Shown: positions 27,813 through 35,360 of the stretch, one piece after another
Layout: every line of letters starts with the position of its first letter
Position numbering within the stretch: the first letter of the stretch is position 1
From: Falsirhodobacter halotolerans
GTDB lineage: Bacteria > Pseudomonadota > Alphaproteobacteria > Rhodobacterales > Rhodobacteraceae
DNA: 64,000 nt
Assembly: GCF_022899245.1 (NCBI RefSeq)
Contig: NZ_JALJAZ010000001.1
Coordinates: 2,453,001 to 2,517,000, forward strand
Direction: 5' to 3'
Made by a program: the position numbers and the translations under genes
The notes under the pieces: model-generated
The model's input: the letters and a program-made list of their open reading frames with translations, nothing else
Databases searched by the model: none
What the model was told of the DNA's origin: nothing

Positions 27813-28660
27813 CCGATCGCGGCCCCATCTCAGGCGACTGGCAGGCCGCACGAACCCGCGCGGATCGGCGCCGCGAACGTCTGGGCTGGATCGGGGCCGC
27901 CGCTACCGTCGCGGGGGTGCTTGCGGCCACCACCGCCTGGGCGATCCACGCCCAACGCGACGGCCTGGACCTTGGGCGGAACGCCATCGAGATCAACCTC
28001 GAACCCCCGGCCGCCGCCCCGGCGGCCACGGCCGTCGCCCCGCCTGCGCCCGATGTGCCCGACCTTCAGGCCCCCGAGGCGCCCGATCTTGTCGAGGACA
28101 CCACCCCCCCGCCCGAGGATCTGGCCGAGGATCAGCCGATCGACGAGATCGCAGAGATCGACCCCCTGCAGGACGCCGCGCCGGACGAGGTCGCACTTCC
28201 CGATGCGCCCGCCCCACCGCCGCCGCCGCCCACCGTGCGCCCGCCCCCCCGTCCCGAACGGGTGACCGAGCAACCCCGCCGCGAACCGGACCGTCCAAGC
28301 AGCGCTCCGGCGCCGTCACAGCCGCAACAGGCCGCGCCCTCCGCCACCGGTCAGGCACGGCAAGCCCTCTCCTCGGGGGAGCGTCAGCGGCTGGAGCTTC
28401 AATGGGGATCGCAGATCAACGCGCGGATCCAGCGGCAGATGCGCGGGGGTGGGCGCGATCAGGGGGTGGCCAATGTGCAGATCGTGGTGACCCCGGGCGG
28501 TCAGATGCTCAGCGTCGCGCTGACCCGTTCCTCAGGAAGTGCCGCGCTGGATCAACAGATCCTGCGGGCCATCAACGCCGCGTCACGCTCGTTCCCCGCC
28601 GCACCGGCGGGCGTCACGGGCAACGCGACTTTCGGCTTTCCCATCGGGGCGCGCCGGTAA
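27809..28660 (+). CDS. tonB: TonB-like energy transducer
   Basis: Spans the periplasm and touches TonB-dependent receptors. The 283-residue protein has a cytoplasmic basic head (1-25), one span (about 26-47), and a long Pro/Ala/Glu-rich stretch (about 60-195) typical of TonB. The C-terminal domain (about 200-283) contains VNAVQIV-like strands (ANVQIVVTPGG), a helix LDQQILRAINAAS and ending FGFPIGAR. It uses the usual exbB-exbD-tonB order with ATGA overlap. Probably for iron-chelate uptake, though no receptor is in the window. Confidence 0.9.
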   Translation: MTDRGPISGDWQAARTRADRRRERLGWIGAAATVAGVLAATTAWAIHAQRDGLDLGRNAIEINLEPPAAAPAATAVAPPAPDVPDLQAPEAPDLVEDTTPPPEDLAEDQPIDEIAEIDPLQDAAPDEVALPDAPAPPPPPPTVRPPPRPERVTEQPRREPDRPSSAPAPSQPQQAAPSATGQARQALSSGERQRLELQWGSQINARIQRQMRGGGRDQGVANVQIVVTPGGQMLSVALTRSSGSAALDQQILRAINAASRSFPAAPAGVTGNATFGFPIGARR

Positions 28661-28664
28661 TCTT

Positions 28665-28838
28665 TCAGACCAGCGGCTTGCCGGCCCTGTGGCGCAACAG
28701 GGCCGTCACCACGAACAGGCCCGCAAAAACAACGAACAGAATCTGGCCCGCAAGGGCCAAGGCCCCCGTGGTCCCGCCGAACCCGATGGCGGCGGCCAGA
28801 AGGGAAATCAAGGCGTAGGTCAACGTCCAGCCCAGCAT
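28665..28838 (-). CDS. DUF1328 (YtjA family) small membrane protein
   Basis: A 57-residue protein with two hydrophobic helices (about 5-25 and 28-47) and a short basic tail. It matches the DUF1328/YtjA family, whose function is unknown. ATG 28836-28838 is preceded by AAGGAG. The upstream region has an EcfG-like promoter on this strand (28900-28924), so it is probably a stress gene. It is convergent with tonB, four bases apart. Confidence 0.85.
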   Translation of the reverse strand: MLGWTLTYALISLLAAAIGFGGTTGALALAGQILFVVFAGLFVVTALLRHRAGKPLV

Positions 28839-28897
28839 GGGCACATCTCCTTCTTATCAAGGGGGGCACGGCATCCGTGCCCGGTCATGTGCAAAAT

Positions 28898-28922
28898 GGA
28901 ACAGGGACGGGATGAAAATGTT
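28898..28922 (+). promoter_or_regulatory. EcfG-like promoter for the DUF883-like operon
   Basis: GGAAC (28898-28902), 16-base spacer, TGTT (28919-28922); one mismatch from the EcfG consensus -10 (CGTT). Predicted start near 28929, about 100 bases before the gene at 29033. It overlaps the minus-strand twin almost completely. Confidence 0.6.
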
Positions 28923-28924
28923 CC
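28900..28924 (-). promoter_or_regulatory. EcfG-like promoter for the DUF1328 gene
   Basis: Read on the minus strand: GGAAC (28924-28920), 16-base spacer, TGTT (28903-28900). Predicted start near 28893, about 55 bases before ATG 28838. It is the inverted copy of the plus-strand promoter at 28898-28922. Confidence 0.6.
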
Positions 28925-29032
28925 TAAGCACTTGCCGCAAATGGGGGAACCGCCGCGCCACGGGCGCCGTTGGCTTCGTGACGAACGATCAAGACGGGCG
29001 CCACGCCCGCCGTTACGAAAAGGGGCAAGAAA

Positions 29033-29353
29033 ATGAAAAACGGACGTTTTCACAAGATGCGCGCCGAACATGCAAGCCGGTCGGCCGCCCATACCGCCGA
29101 CCGTGCGCGCAAGCGCGCCTCGGCGTTCCGCGACGACATTCTGGATGACGCCACGACCTTTGCCGAAGATGCCCGCCAGTCGGCGCGCGCCACGGCGGAC
29201 CGCGTGAAGGCCACCGCCTATGACATCATCGACGACGTGCAGGGCAACGATACCGTCGCGCGCGCCTATGATTACGCACGTCGCCATCCGGTGCTGATGC
29301 TGGCCGGGGCCGTCGCGGCGGGCGTCGCGATCACGCAGCTGCTGCGGCGCTGA
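29033..29353 (+). CDS. DUF883-like small membrane-anchored protein (ElaB/YqjD-like)
   Basis: A 106-residue protein. Residues 1-80 are helical and rich in Asp, Arg and Ala (ATADRVKATAYDIIDD). A C-terminal span (about 86-103) follows the family hinge RRHPVLMLAGAVAAG. This resembles ElaB/YqjD/DUF883 proteins, which tether to the inner membrane and in E. coli associate with ribosomes in stationary phase. ATG 29033 has AAGGGG upstream. It heads a three-gene run with the holin-like and long helical protein genes and has an EcfG-like promoter. Confidence 0.75.
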   Translation: MKNGRFHKMRAEHASRSAAHTADRARKRASAFRDDILDDATTFAEDARQSARATADRVKATAYDIIDDVQGNDTVARAYDYARRHPVLMLAGAVAAGVAITQLLRR

Positions 29354-29356
29354 TCC

Positions 29357-29761
29357 ATGCGGCCCGCATATGAAGAGCGTGTGGCCGACGCGCCGGTGTC
29401 CCGGATGGCCCTTCTTCTGTCGCGCATGGTCGCGACCGAACTGGCCATGGCCAAGGAGGAGGTGGGGCGCAACGTCCGCAAGGCAATCATCGGCGCCGTC
29501 CTTTTGATCGTGGCGCTGGTCGTGGTCCTCGTGTCACTAAACATGCTGGCGGGGGCAGCGGTCATCGCCCTGGCCGCTGCGGGCGTGGGCGACACCTGGG
29601 CCGCGCTGATCGTGGGGGGCGCGGGCTTTCTGATCGCGGTCCTGCTGGCGCTTTTCGGGCTGTCGGCACTCAAGCCGTCGAACCTCGTTCCCACCAAGAC
29701 CGCCGCCCGTGTGCGGCAAGATTTTGAATCCCTGAAGGAGATGATGAGAGATGAGCCGTAA
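29357..29761 (+). CDS. Phage-holin-like membrane protein (YqjE family)
   Basis: A 134-residue protein with two hydrophobic spans (about 44-70 and 80-104) and a basic, helical C-terminal tail. It matches the Phage_holin_3_6/YqjE family, which in chromosomes of proteobacteria sits with YqjD-like genes. No phage genes are near, so it is not a lysis holin by context. It starts three bases after the DUF883-like gene and overlaps the next gene by 11 bases. Function is unknown; a role in envelope stress is inferred from promoter and neighbours. Confidence 0.8.
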   Translation: MRPAYEERVADAPVSRMALLLSRMVATELAMAKEEVGRNVRKAIIGAVLLIVALVVVLVSLNMLAGAAVIALAAAGVGDTWAALIVGGAGFLIAVLLALFGLSALKPSNLVPTKTAARVRQDFESLKEMMRDEP

Positions 29762-30596
29762 ACGCACATACCGTGATCTGGAAGACGACCTTGACCGCGA
29801 TCGCGCGCAACTGGGGTCCATCTTCGACAGCCTGTTCAGCCGGTCCACCATCGACCTGCTGATGCGCGAGGCGATGCAGACCGTGCGCGCCAATGGTGGC
29901 GTTCGCGAAACCGCCGAATCCGTCGTGCGCCGCAATCCGGTCGCCGTGGGTGTGGTCGGCCTGGGTCTCGCGTGGTTGGCCCTTGGCGGCAATCGCGGCC
30001 CTTCGCGCGTGGATGAGGTGGAGGAGCGGGCCGAAGGCTTCGCTCGCCGGCTGGGCCGCGGCGCCGACCGCGCGCGCCGCGTGGTGCGCGACGAGGCCGA
30101 CGCGATCGAGAACACCGATTGGATGGACGTGATCGACCGCCTGCGGGCCAAGGCCTCGGCCCGCCTGCACGATCTGGAGGAAGACGCCCGCGCCTATCGC
30201 GACGATATCGCCGCAGGCCTGTCCGACCGCGCCGATGACGCGCGCGACTATATGGCCGAACGGGCCGAGATTCTGTCCGATCTGGCCGAAGACATGCGCG
30301 AGCGTTTTGCCGAAGGGCTGGAGGATTTTTCCGCCGCCGCCCAGAAACGGATCGTGCAGGCGCGCGAAGAAGCCTATGCCGCCCGACTGAAGGCGCAGGA
30401 CGCGTTGGGCAAGGGGGGCCGCGAGGCGAAACGGATCGTCGAGGATCACCCGATGGTTTCGGCCGCCGTGGCGCTGGCCTTGGGGGCCGCGATCGGCACC
30501 GCCGTCTATCGCAACAAACGCGGGAAAGAGGACGAGATGGAAGATTTCGTCAAGGACGTGAAAAAAGACGCCAAGAAGCACTGGCGCCGCCGCTGA
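29751..30596 (+). CDS. Long helical membrane protein (YqjK/DUF3618-like)
   Basis: A 281-residue protein with a span near residues 62-77 (VGVVGLGLAWLAL), then a long charged helical region (about 80-230) with repeated Ala/Glu/Arg/Asp heptads. A second hydrophobic hinge (about 237-252) precedes a Lys-rich tail. It looks like an apolipoprotein-like or DUF3618-type coiled-coil protein. It may tie membrane to cytosol or shield the membrane. The family assignment is tentative. It ends at a bidirectional terminator shared with csbD. Confidence 0.65.
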   Translation: MSRKRTYRDLEDDLDRDRAQLGSIFDSLFSRSTIDLLMREAMQTVRANGGVRETAESVVRRNPVAVGVVGLGLAWLALGGNRGPSRVDEVEERAEGFARRLGRGADRARRVVRDEADAIENTDWMDVIDRLRAKASARLHDLEEDARAYRDDIAAGLSDRADDARDYMAERAEILSDLAEDMRERFAEGLEDFSAAAQKRIVQAREEAYAARLKAQDALGKGGREAKRIVEDHPMVSAAVALALGAAIGTAVYRNKRGKEDEMEDFVKDVKKDAKKHWRRR

Positions 30597-30601
30597 AACA
30601 C

Positions 30602-30629
30602 AAAAGGCCCGCGACATCGCGGGCCTTTT
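30602..30629. terminator. Bidirectional rho-independent terminator
   Basis: A perfect 12-base inverted repeat (AAAAGGCCCGCG / CGCGGGCCTTTT) around the loop ACAT. It has T-runs on both strands. It lies between two convergent genes, the helical protein gene and csbD, so it can end both transcripts. Confidence 0.9.
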
Positions 30630-30644
30630 GACATTTGGGACGGG

Positions 30645-30842
30645 TCAAAGACGATTGGCGAAATCGTCGACCTCCCGCTCGGCCTCCTCCTTGGTGCGGC
30701 CATATTTCTGCTGCACCAGTCCGATCATCTCTTCCCGTTTTCCGGCCACGCGGTCCAGATCGTCATCGGTCAGGTCCCCCCATTTCTGACGGGCCTGTCC
30801 CTTCATTTCCTTCCACTTTCCAGCAACTTGATCCCAGTTCAT
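30645..30842 (-). CDS. CsbD family stress protein
   Basis: A 65-residue CsbD-like protein ([20 protein letters not shown], 20 residues shown, followed by the [12 protein letters not shown] and [13 protein letters not shown] segments). CsbD is a sigma-B general stress protein in Bacillus; the molecular function is unknown. ATG 30840-30842 has AGAGGAGA upstream. A perfect EcfG promoter on this strand (30876-30901) gives about a 27-base leader. Its stop faces the bidirectional terminator. Confidence 0.93.
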   Translation of the reverse strand: MNWDQVAGKWKEMKGQARQKWGDLTDDDLDRVAGKREEMIGLVQQKYGRTKEEAEREVDDFANRL

Positions 30843-30875
30843 ACGATCTCTCCTCTCATGGGTTCACTCGGCGGA

Positions 30876-30901
30876 AACGGACGGGCGGATGTTGCGGTTC
30901 C
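30876..30901 (-). promoter_or_regulatory. EcfG promoter for csbD
   Basis: On the minus strand: GGAAC (30901-30897), 17-base spacer, CGTT (30879-30876). It matches the EcfG consensus exactly. Predicted start near 30869. It sits back to back with the plus-strand EcfG promoter at 30905-30929. Confidence 0.75.
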
Positions 30902-30904
30902 GTC

Positions 30905-30929
30905 GGAACTTCCCGTTCCCGCTCGCGTT
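30905..30929 (+). promoter_or_regulatory. EcfG promoter for the AI-2E family gene
   Basis: GGAAC (30905-30909), 16-base spacer, CGTT (30926-30929), matching the consensus exactly. Predicted start near 30936, about 20 bases before ATG 30955. Confidence 0.75.
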
Positions 30930-30954
30930 CCGGTGATGCCGAAAGGGGAATTTC

Positions 30955-32013
30955 ATGGACCGGCTTGACCGATTTTCTCATTATGCGCTGATCTTCCTCG
31001 GGGTCTTTGCCATGTTCGCCGCCTTGCGGATCACGCAGACCTTCATGGTTCCTCTTGTCCTGGCCCTTGTCGCGGGCGTCATCCTGTCCCCCTTGACCGA
31101 ACGGGTGTCGCGGTGGGGGATGCCCCCGGTCATCGGGGCCCTTCTTTCCCTCGTGCTGACGCTGGGCGTGATCGGCGGCATCATTGCCGCCCTTCAACCC
31201 CTGGTCATGCGCCTGATGGACGCCGCACCCCGCATTTGGGCCGACATGCAGAATGCGCTGGAGGCGGTGCATCGGACATTTCGCGGCGTCACCCAGATTT
31301 CCGACGGTATGCGCGAGGCGCTGGAAACCGGCCCCACTGCGGCCGCCGCTGCGGCGGATCCCGCCTCCGAAAACGCGCTGGAGGATGCGATCCCGACCAT
31401 GGCCGACGCGCTGATGTTCGCCCCCTCCTTCGCGGGGCAGTTGCTGGTGTTCATCGGGGTGTTGTTCTTCTTTCTGCTGACGCGCAAGGACATCTATGAT
31501 TGGGCCGCGCGCATGTCCCCGCCGGATGAACGCGGCGATCTGCCCCGTCGCCTCCTTCACGCCGAAAAGCTGGTGGCGCGGTATTTCCTGACCATCACCA
31601 TGATCAACGTCGCCGAAGGGGCGTTGGTCGCCCTGGCCTTATATGTGATCGGGATGCCGGCGGCGCCGCTGTGGGGTCTGGTCGTCTTCCTCCTGAACTA
31701 CCTTCTCTATATCGGGCCGGCGATCGTGACGGTGGCGCTGCTTGTGGCGGGGATGACCGAATTCACCGGCACCTACGTTCTTGCGCCCGTGGCCGCCTAT
31801 GTTCTGATCAACGGGGCCGAGGGGCAGTTCATCACCCCCACGCTGATCGGGCGGCATACCGAAGTGAACCCCCTTCTGGTGTTTCTTTCCCTGATCTTCG
31901 GCATGTGGCTGTGGGGTCCGGTGGGGGGCATCGTCGCCATCCCGCTGCTGCTGTGGGTTCTGCAACTGAACAACACCTCCCGCAAGGCGCAACTGGCCTC
32001 GGCCGAGATCTAG
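30955..32013 (+). CDS. AI-2E family transporter-like membrane protein
   Basis: A 352-residue multi-span membrane protein of the AI-2E (TqsA/YdiK/PerM) family. Hydrophobic spans lie near residues 10-50 and 62-84. A soluble insert (about 90-155) follows, then spans from 160 onwards. Family blocks are LFFFLLTRKD, NYLLYIGPAIVT and the C-terminal GPVGGIVAIPLLLW. Substrate is unknown; the family includes AI-2 exporters and Na/H antiporters. An AAAGGGG site precedes ATG 30955. Its EcfG promoter suggests stress control. Confidence 0.88.
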   Translation: MDRLDRFSHYALIFLGVFAMFAALRITQTFMVPLVLALVAGVILSPLTERVSRWGMPPVIGALLSLVLTLGVIGGIIAALQPLVMRLMDAAPRIWADMQNALEAVHRTFRGVTQISDGMREALETGPTAAAAAADPASENALEDAIPTMADALMFAPSFAGQLLVFIGVLFFFLLTRKDIYDWAARMSPPDERGDLPRRLLHAEKLVARYFLTITMINVAEGALVALALYVIGMPAAPLWGLVVFLLNYLLYIGPAIVTVALLVAGMTEFTGTYVLAPVAAYVLINGAEGQFITPTLIGRHTEVNPLLVFLSLIFGMWLWGPVGGIVAIPLLLWVLQLNNTSRKAQLASAEI

Positions 32014-33563
32014 ACCATCTCGTCCGGGACGCCCGGCGCATGGCGGCCGAACCGTTCGGCGCGGGTCAGGTCATAGGGCAGGATGAACCCCCGCCGCTCG
32101 GCCGGCGCGCGGTGCAGATTGCTGTGGGCGAGGTCGGTCCACGCGCGCACCGCGCTGTCCAGCGCAAAGAATTCGGCCGGGGCATCGCGTGGCAGCCAAT
32201 GCCCCATGACACGGCGGCGCAACTCGCCCACGTCGCGGCGGCCGTTCAGATATACCCCCGCCTCGCTGTCCCAGGTCAGGCTGCGCCCGTTCAGGTTGGC
32301 CGAAGACACGATCGCCGCATCGTCGTCGAAGATGGAGACCTTGGCGTGGATATAGATGACCGGCGCCCCATTCATGCGATCGCGGTCCAAGGGTTCGGCG
32401 CGCGGCGCGGACCGCGTCTGCGCCACCCCCCCGATGAACAGCCGCGCCCCGAATCCCGCCCGCAGGATGCGCAGGGCGCGCGCCTGCAGAAACTCGCCAA
32501 AGCGCGCATCCAGGGTGGAGCGGTTTTCAAACGCCACATCCTCAGGCGCGGCGGGCAGAACAAGGATCATCGTCAGATCGGGATTGGTCCGCGCCCGCCC
32601 CGCCAGATGGCGGGCCAACCGCAGGTCGCGAAAGAATTGCGTCTCGGCATAGATCAGGTTGGTCGTGCGATCCGACAGCGCCTCATGCGCCTGTCGCAAT
32701 TCGTTTGCCACGGTCACCGGGCCGTAATGCCACAGGGGGATGCGCCGCCGCCGTGACAGGGTGCGCAGCAGGCGACGCTGGGGCCCGGGCGCGACCCGCC
32801 CTTCGGTCACGGCCAGAAAGCTGTCCAGATGGTGCCGCGCCTCGGCCACCACCGGACCTTCCATCATCACCTGCACATCGTGCCATGTCTGCGCGGCGGG
32901 GCGATCATGCTCCGGCGTGTCATAACGCCGTTCGTCCAGATCCATGCCGCCGATATACAGGCGGCGGTCGTCGAACACCGCCAGCTTCTGATGATGGGTC
33001 GCGGGGTAAAGGCAGGGCAGGTGCCCGCGGCGCGGGCGCCACGACCCGTCCGGCCCCGCAGTCAGGCGCGCCCGAATCCCCGGCATGTCGCGCAGGGCCG
33101 CCGCGCGCGTGGCGGGGGGCAGATCGTTCAGCCAGGCGCAGACCCGCCCCAGACGCCGCTGCGCCGCCCCCCAATAGGCGATGCGCACCAACAGGCCGCT
33201 GCGCGCCGGGTGCATCGCCGCGCGGGCCACCAGACGCGCGCGCGGGCCCGCCACCTCCGCCGCCGCGTGCAGCATCCGCAGGCTGCGCCATGTGCCGCGA
33301 TGCAGCGCGGATCGGGCGACGGGGTCGAAATCCGCAATCGTCAGATGCAACGCCACCCCCGCGCGCAGAACGTGGACGATCAGGTCGAACCACGTCTCCC
33401 CCACGGCCCGCCCTTCGGCAGAGCGCAGGCGGGTGCGCAAATCGAAGATGCGAAAACTGGCATGGATGGCGGAATGGGCGTTCAGGAAGGATCGTTCCAG
33501 TTCCGGAAAGGCTTCCGACCCGGTGATGAACACCTGGGGAGAGCTTCGCCTGCCACTTCGCAC
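32010..33563 (-). CDS. Phospholipase D-like protein with two HKD motifs
   Basis: A 517-residue cytosolic protein. Two HxK-x4-D catalytic motifs are visible: HHQKLAVFDD in the first half and HAKVSIFDDD in the second. It belongs to the PLD superfamily (phosphatidyl transfer or hydrolysis), and the substrate is unknown. No signal or span is seen. It starts at GTG 33563 with GGGA eight bases upstream; no nearby in-frame ATG exists. It follows the histidine kinase gene by 36 bases, so it may be the tail of the nepR-ecfG-kinase transcript. Its stop overlaps the AI-2E stop region. Confidence 0.85.
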   Translation of the reverse strand: MRSGRRSSPQVFITGSEAFPELERSFLNAHSAIHASFRIFDLRTRLRSAEGRAVGETWFDLIVHVLRAGVALHLTIADFDPVARSALHRGTWRSLRMLHAAAEVAGPRARLVARAAMHPARSGLLVRIAYWGAAQRRLGRVCAWLNDLPPATRAAALRDMPGIRARLTAGPDGSWRPRRGHLPCLYPATHHQKLAVFDDRRLYIGGMDLDERRYDTPEHDRPAAQTWHDVQVMMEGPVVAEARHHLDSFLAVTEGRVAPGPQRRLLRTLSRRRRIPLWHYGPVTVANELRQAHEALSDRTTNLIYAETQFFRDLRLARHLAGRARTNPDLTMILVLPAAPEDVAFENRSTLDARFGEFLQARALRILRAGFGARLFIGGVAQTRSAPRAEPLDRDRMNGAPVIYIHAKVSIFDDDAAIVSSANLNGRSLTWDSEAGVYLNGRRDVGELRRRVMGHWLPRDAPAEFFALDSAVRAWTDLAHSNLHRAPAERRGFILPYDLTRAERFGRHAPGVPDEMV

Positions 33564-33599
33564 GTCGTAATCCCGTCTTCGGCCGGACCCCGTCCGGAC

Positions 33600-35360
33600 T
33601 TATGTCTCCGCCGCTGCGCCGCCGGAAATGCGGGCCTCTCCTTCGTTCAGGGGGCGCACTTCGAACACGACGCGAAGGGTATACATATCCTCTGTCGTCT
33701 CGGTGTCGAGTCTTCCGCCCACTTGCTGAGCAAACGCCGTCAGAAGCTGGGTTCCAAGACCCGTCCCCTCCGACGTGCCGGGCGTTGCCGGAATGGGGCC
33801 AAGCGTGTTGCGCACCTGAAGCACCGCATGGGTGCCCCCTTCGCGGTCGAGCGAGACCCTGATTTGCGAACGCCCGCTGGTCGACCCTGCGTATTTCACC
33901 GCATTCGCCAGGGCCTCGGTCAGAAGCAGCGACAGGGGCACGGCCTGATCCGGCGTCAGGCGAACCTCGCCGATGGCGTGGTCTATCCCGATCTGGGTGC
34001 CCGGCCCCGCCGCCAGCTGCACGACCTGCCGCGTGATATCGACCAGCAGCTCATCCGCCCGGATATCGGTCAGGCCGGTCGTCTGATACAGCCCGCGGTG
34101 AATGGTCGCGAGGCTCATAACCCGTTCCTGCAACCCCTTCATCAGCGACTTCGCCTCGGCCGACTTGGCCTGGCGCATCTGCATGTTCATGATCGAGGCG
34201 ATCAGTTGCAGGTTGTTCTTCACGCGGTGATGCACCTCGCGCAGAAGAACCTCCTTTTGGTGGATCATGTCCTCCATCTCCGCCTCGTCGTGCAGGATGG
34301 TGTCGGTCATGTGGCTGAACGTGTCCGACAGTTCCTGGAATTCCACCGGAGCCGTCGCCATGTCCATGCGTCCGATGATCCGCTTGCCATCGGCAAAGCC
34401 CGACATCGCCTGGCGCAGGACGCGCACATGGCGGGTCACCAAGCGTTCGATGGCGGCGATGGCCACGAACAGACAGGCCAGCCACATCGCCAAAGGCAGG
34501 GTGACGGAGGGCAGCATCCGCATATACCAGATGCCCTGATCGTCCACCGGCCGGCTGCCCATCGCGTAAAGCAGATCGGGCACGATCGGGATCACGGCGA
34601 AAGACCGATTTTCGCCGCCCTCGGACGGGGCGGTGAACACCACATCCTCGCCCGACAGGGACAAGGCCTTGAGCGAGCGGTCCTTGGGCAGGATGCGGGA
34701 CACGTCCGCCGTCCCGACATTCGACGTCAGGATCGTGCCCTCCGTGTCGAAGGTCACGAAGTCCGATGCAGGCAATCCGTCCAAGGACGGAGGCCGCTCC
34801 ACCGTCAGCCTGTCATGCGGCAGGGACACCGTCACGAATCCCAGAAGTGTCTCGTCGTCGAACACCGGATCGGCCACCACGACCACCGGCTGGCTGGAAA
34901 TACGCCCCTCATTCGCCAGCCGGATCACCGGAACCGGATCGGCCATCGCCTGCCGAAAGGCCTCAAGACCGCTGACATCCAATCCCTGTCCTTTGGATAC
35001 GCAGGTCAGGATGCCCGAACGGTCCACGAAACCGGCGGCGGTATAGATGTCGGACCGGGCCACCAGATCCTGCATCGCCGCCGAACATCGCACGGGATCG
35101 TCCAGCAGCGGGGCGATCATGTTTGCCAAGGCCGTCGTCACACCCCGTGCCCGCTGAACCAGCAGCAGGTCGGCATCCGACGCACGCATCGTCTCTCCCA
35201 GCAGCGCGGCCTCGGACCGCGCGCGGGTTTCCTTCAGCATCGCCGCCGACTGAATGGCGGACACCAGGGCCAACGGCAGCAGCGCCACCGCAAGCAGAAA
35301 CGCCAGGCGAAAGCCCAGCGTTCCAGAGTAGTAGCGCAGCTTGGCCTTCCAGGTGGTCAT
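33600..35360 (-). CDS. Membrane sensor histidine kinase, HisKA_2 type (general stress response)
   Basis: A 586-residue kinase. Spans are at about 18-36 and 285-304, so residues about 37-284 form the periplasmic sensor. A HAMP-like linker follows (about 305-360). The HisKA_2 dimerisation/phosphoacceptor domain has REVHHRVKNNLQ with His377/378. The HATPase part has LLTEALANAVKYA and GTGLGTQLL. HWE/HisKA_2 kinases of this kind phosphorylate PhyR. Its start overlaps the ecfG stop by four bases (ATGA), which ties it to the sigma factor operon. The signal sensed is unknown. Confidence 0.9.
   Translation of the reverse strand: MTTWKAKLRYYSGTLGFRLAFLLAVALLPLALVSAIQSAAMLKETRARSEAALLGETMRASDADLLLVQRARGVTTALANMIAPLLDDPVRCSAAMQDLVARSDIYTAAGFVDRSGILTCVSKGQGLDVSGLEAFRQAMADPVPVIRLANEGRISSQPVVVVADPVFDDETLLGFVTVSLPHDRLTVERPPSLDGLPASDFVTFDTEGTILTSNVGTADVSRILPKDRSLKALSLSGEDVVFTAPSEGGENRSFAVIPIVPDLLYAMGSRPVDDQGIWYMRMLPSVTLPLAMWLACLFVAIAAIERLVTRHVRVLRQAMSGFADGKRIIGRMDMATAPVEFQELSDTFSHMTDTILHDEAEMEDMIHQKEVLLREVHHRVKNNLQLIASIMNMQMRQAKSAEAKSLMKGLQERVMSLATIHRGLYQTTGLTDIRADELLVDITRQVVQLAAGPGTQIGIDHAIGEVRLTPDQAVPLSLLLTEALANAVKYAGSTSGRSQIRVSLDREGGTHAVLQVRNTLGPIPATPGTSEGTGLGTQLLTAFAQQVGGRLDTETTEDMYTLRVVFEVRPLNEGEARISGGAAAET

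Noticed and set aside
29357-29761. Holin-like gene as a sign of a prophage
   Set aside because: No integrase, terminase, capsid or endolysin genes nearby. The gene fits the YqjE chromosomal family.
30907-30931. An additional minus-strand GGAAC-N16-AGTT before csbD
   Set aside because: The -10 has a mismatch at its first base, and a perfect promoter lies closer to csbD.
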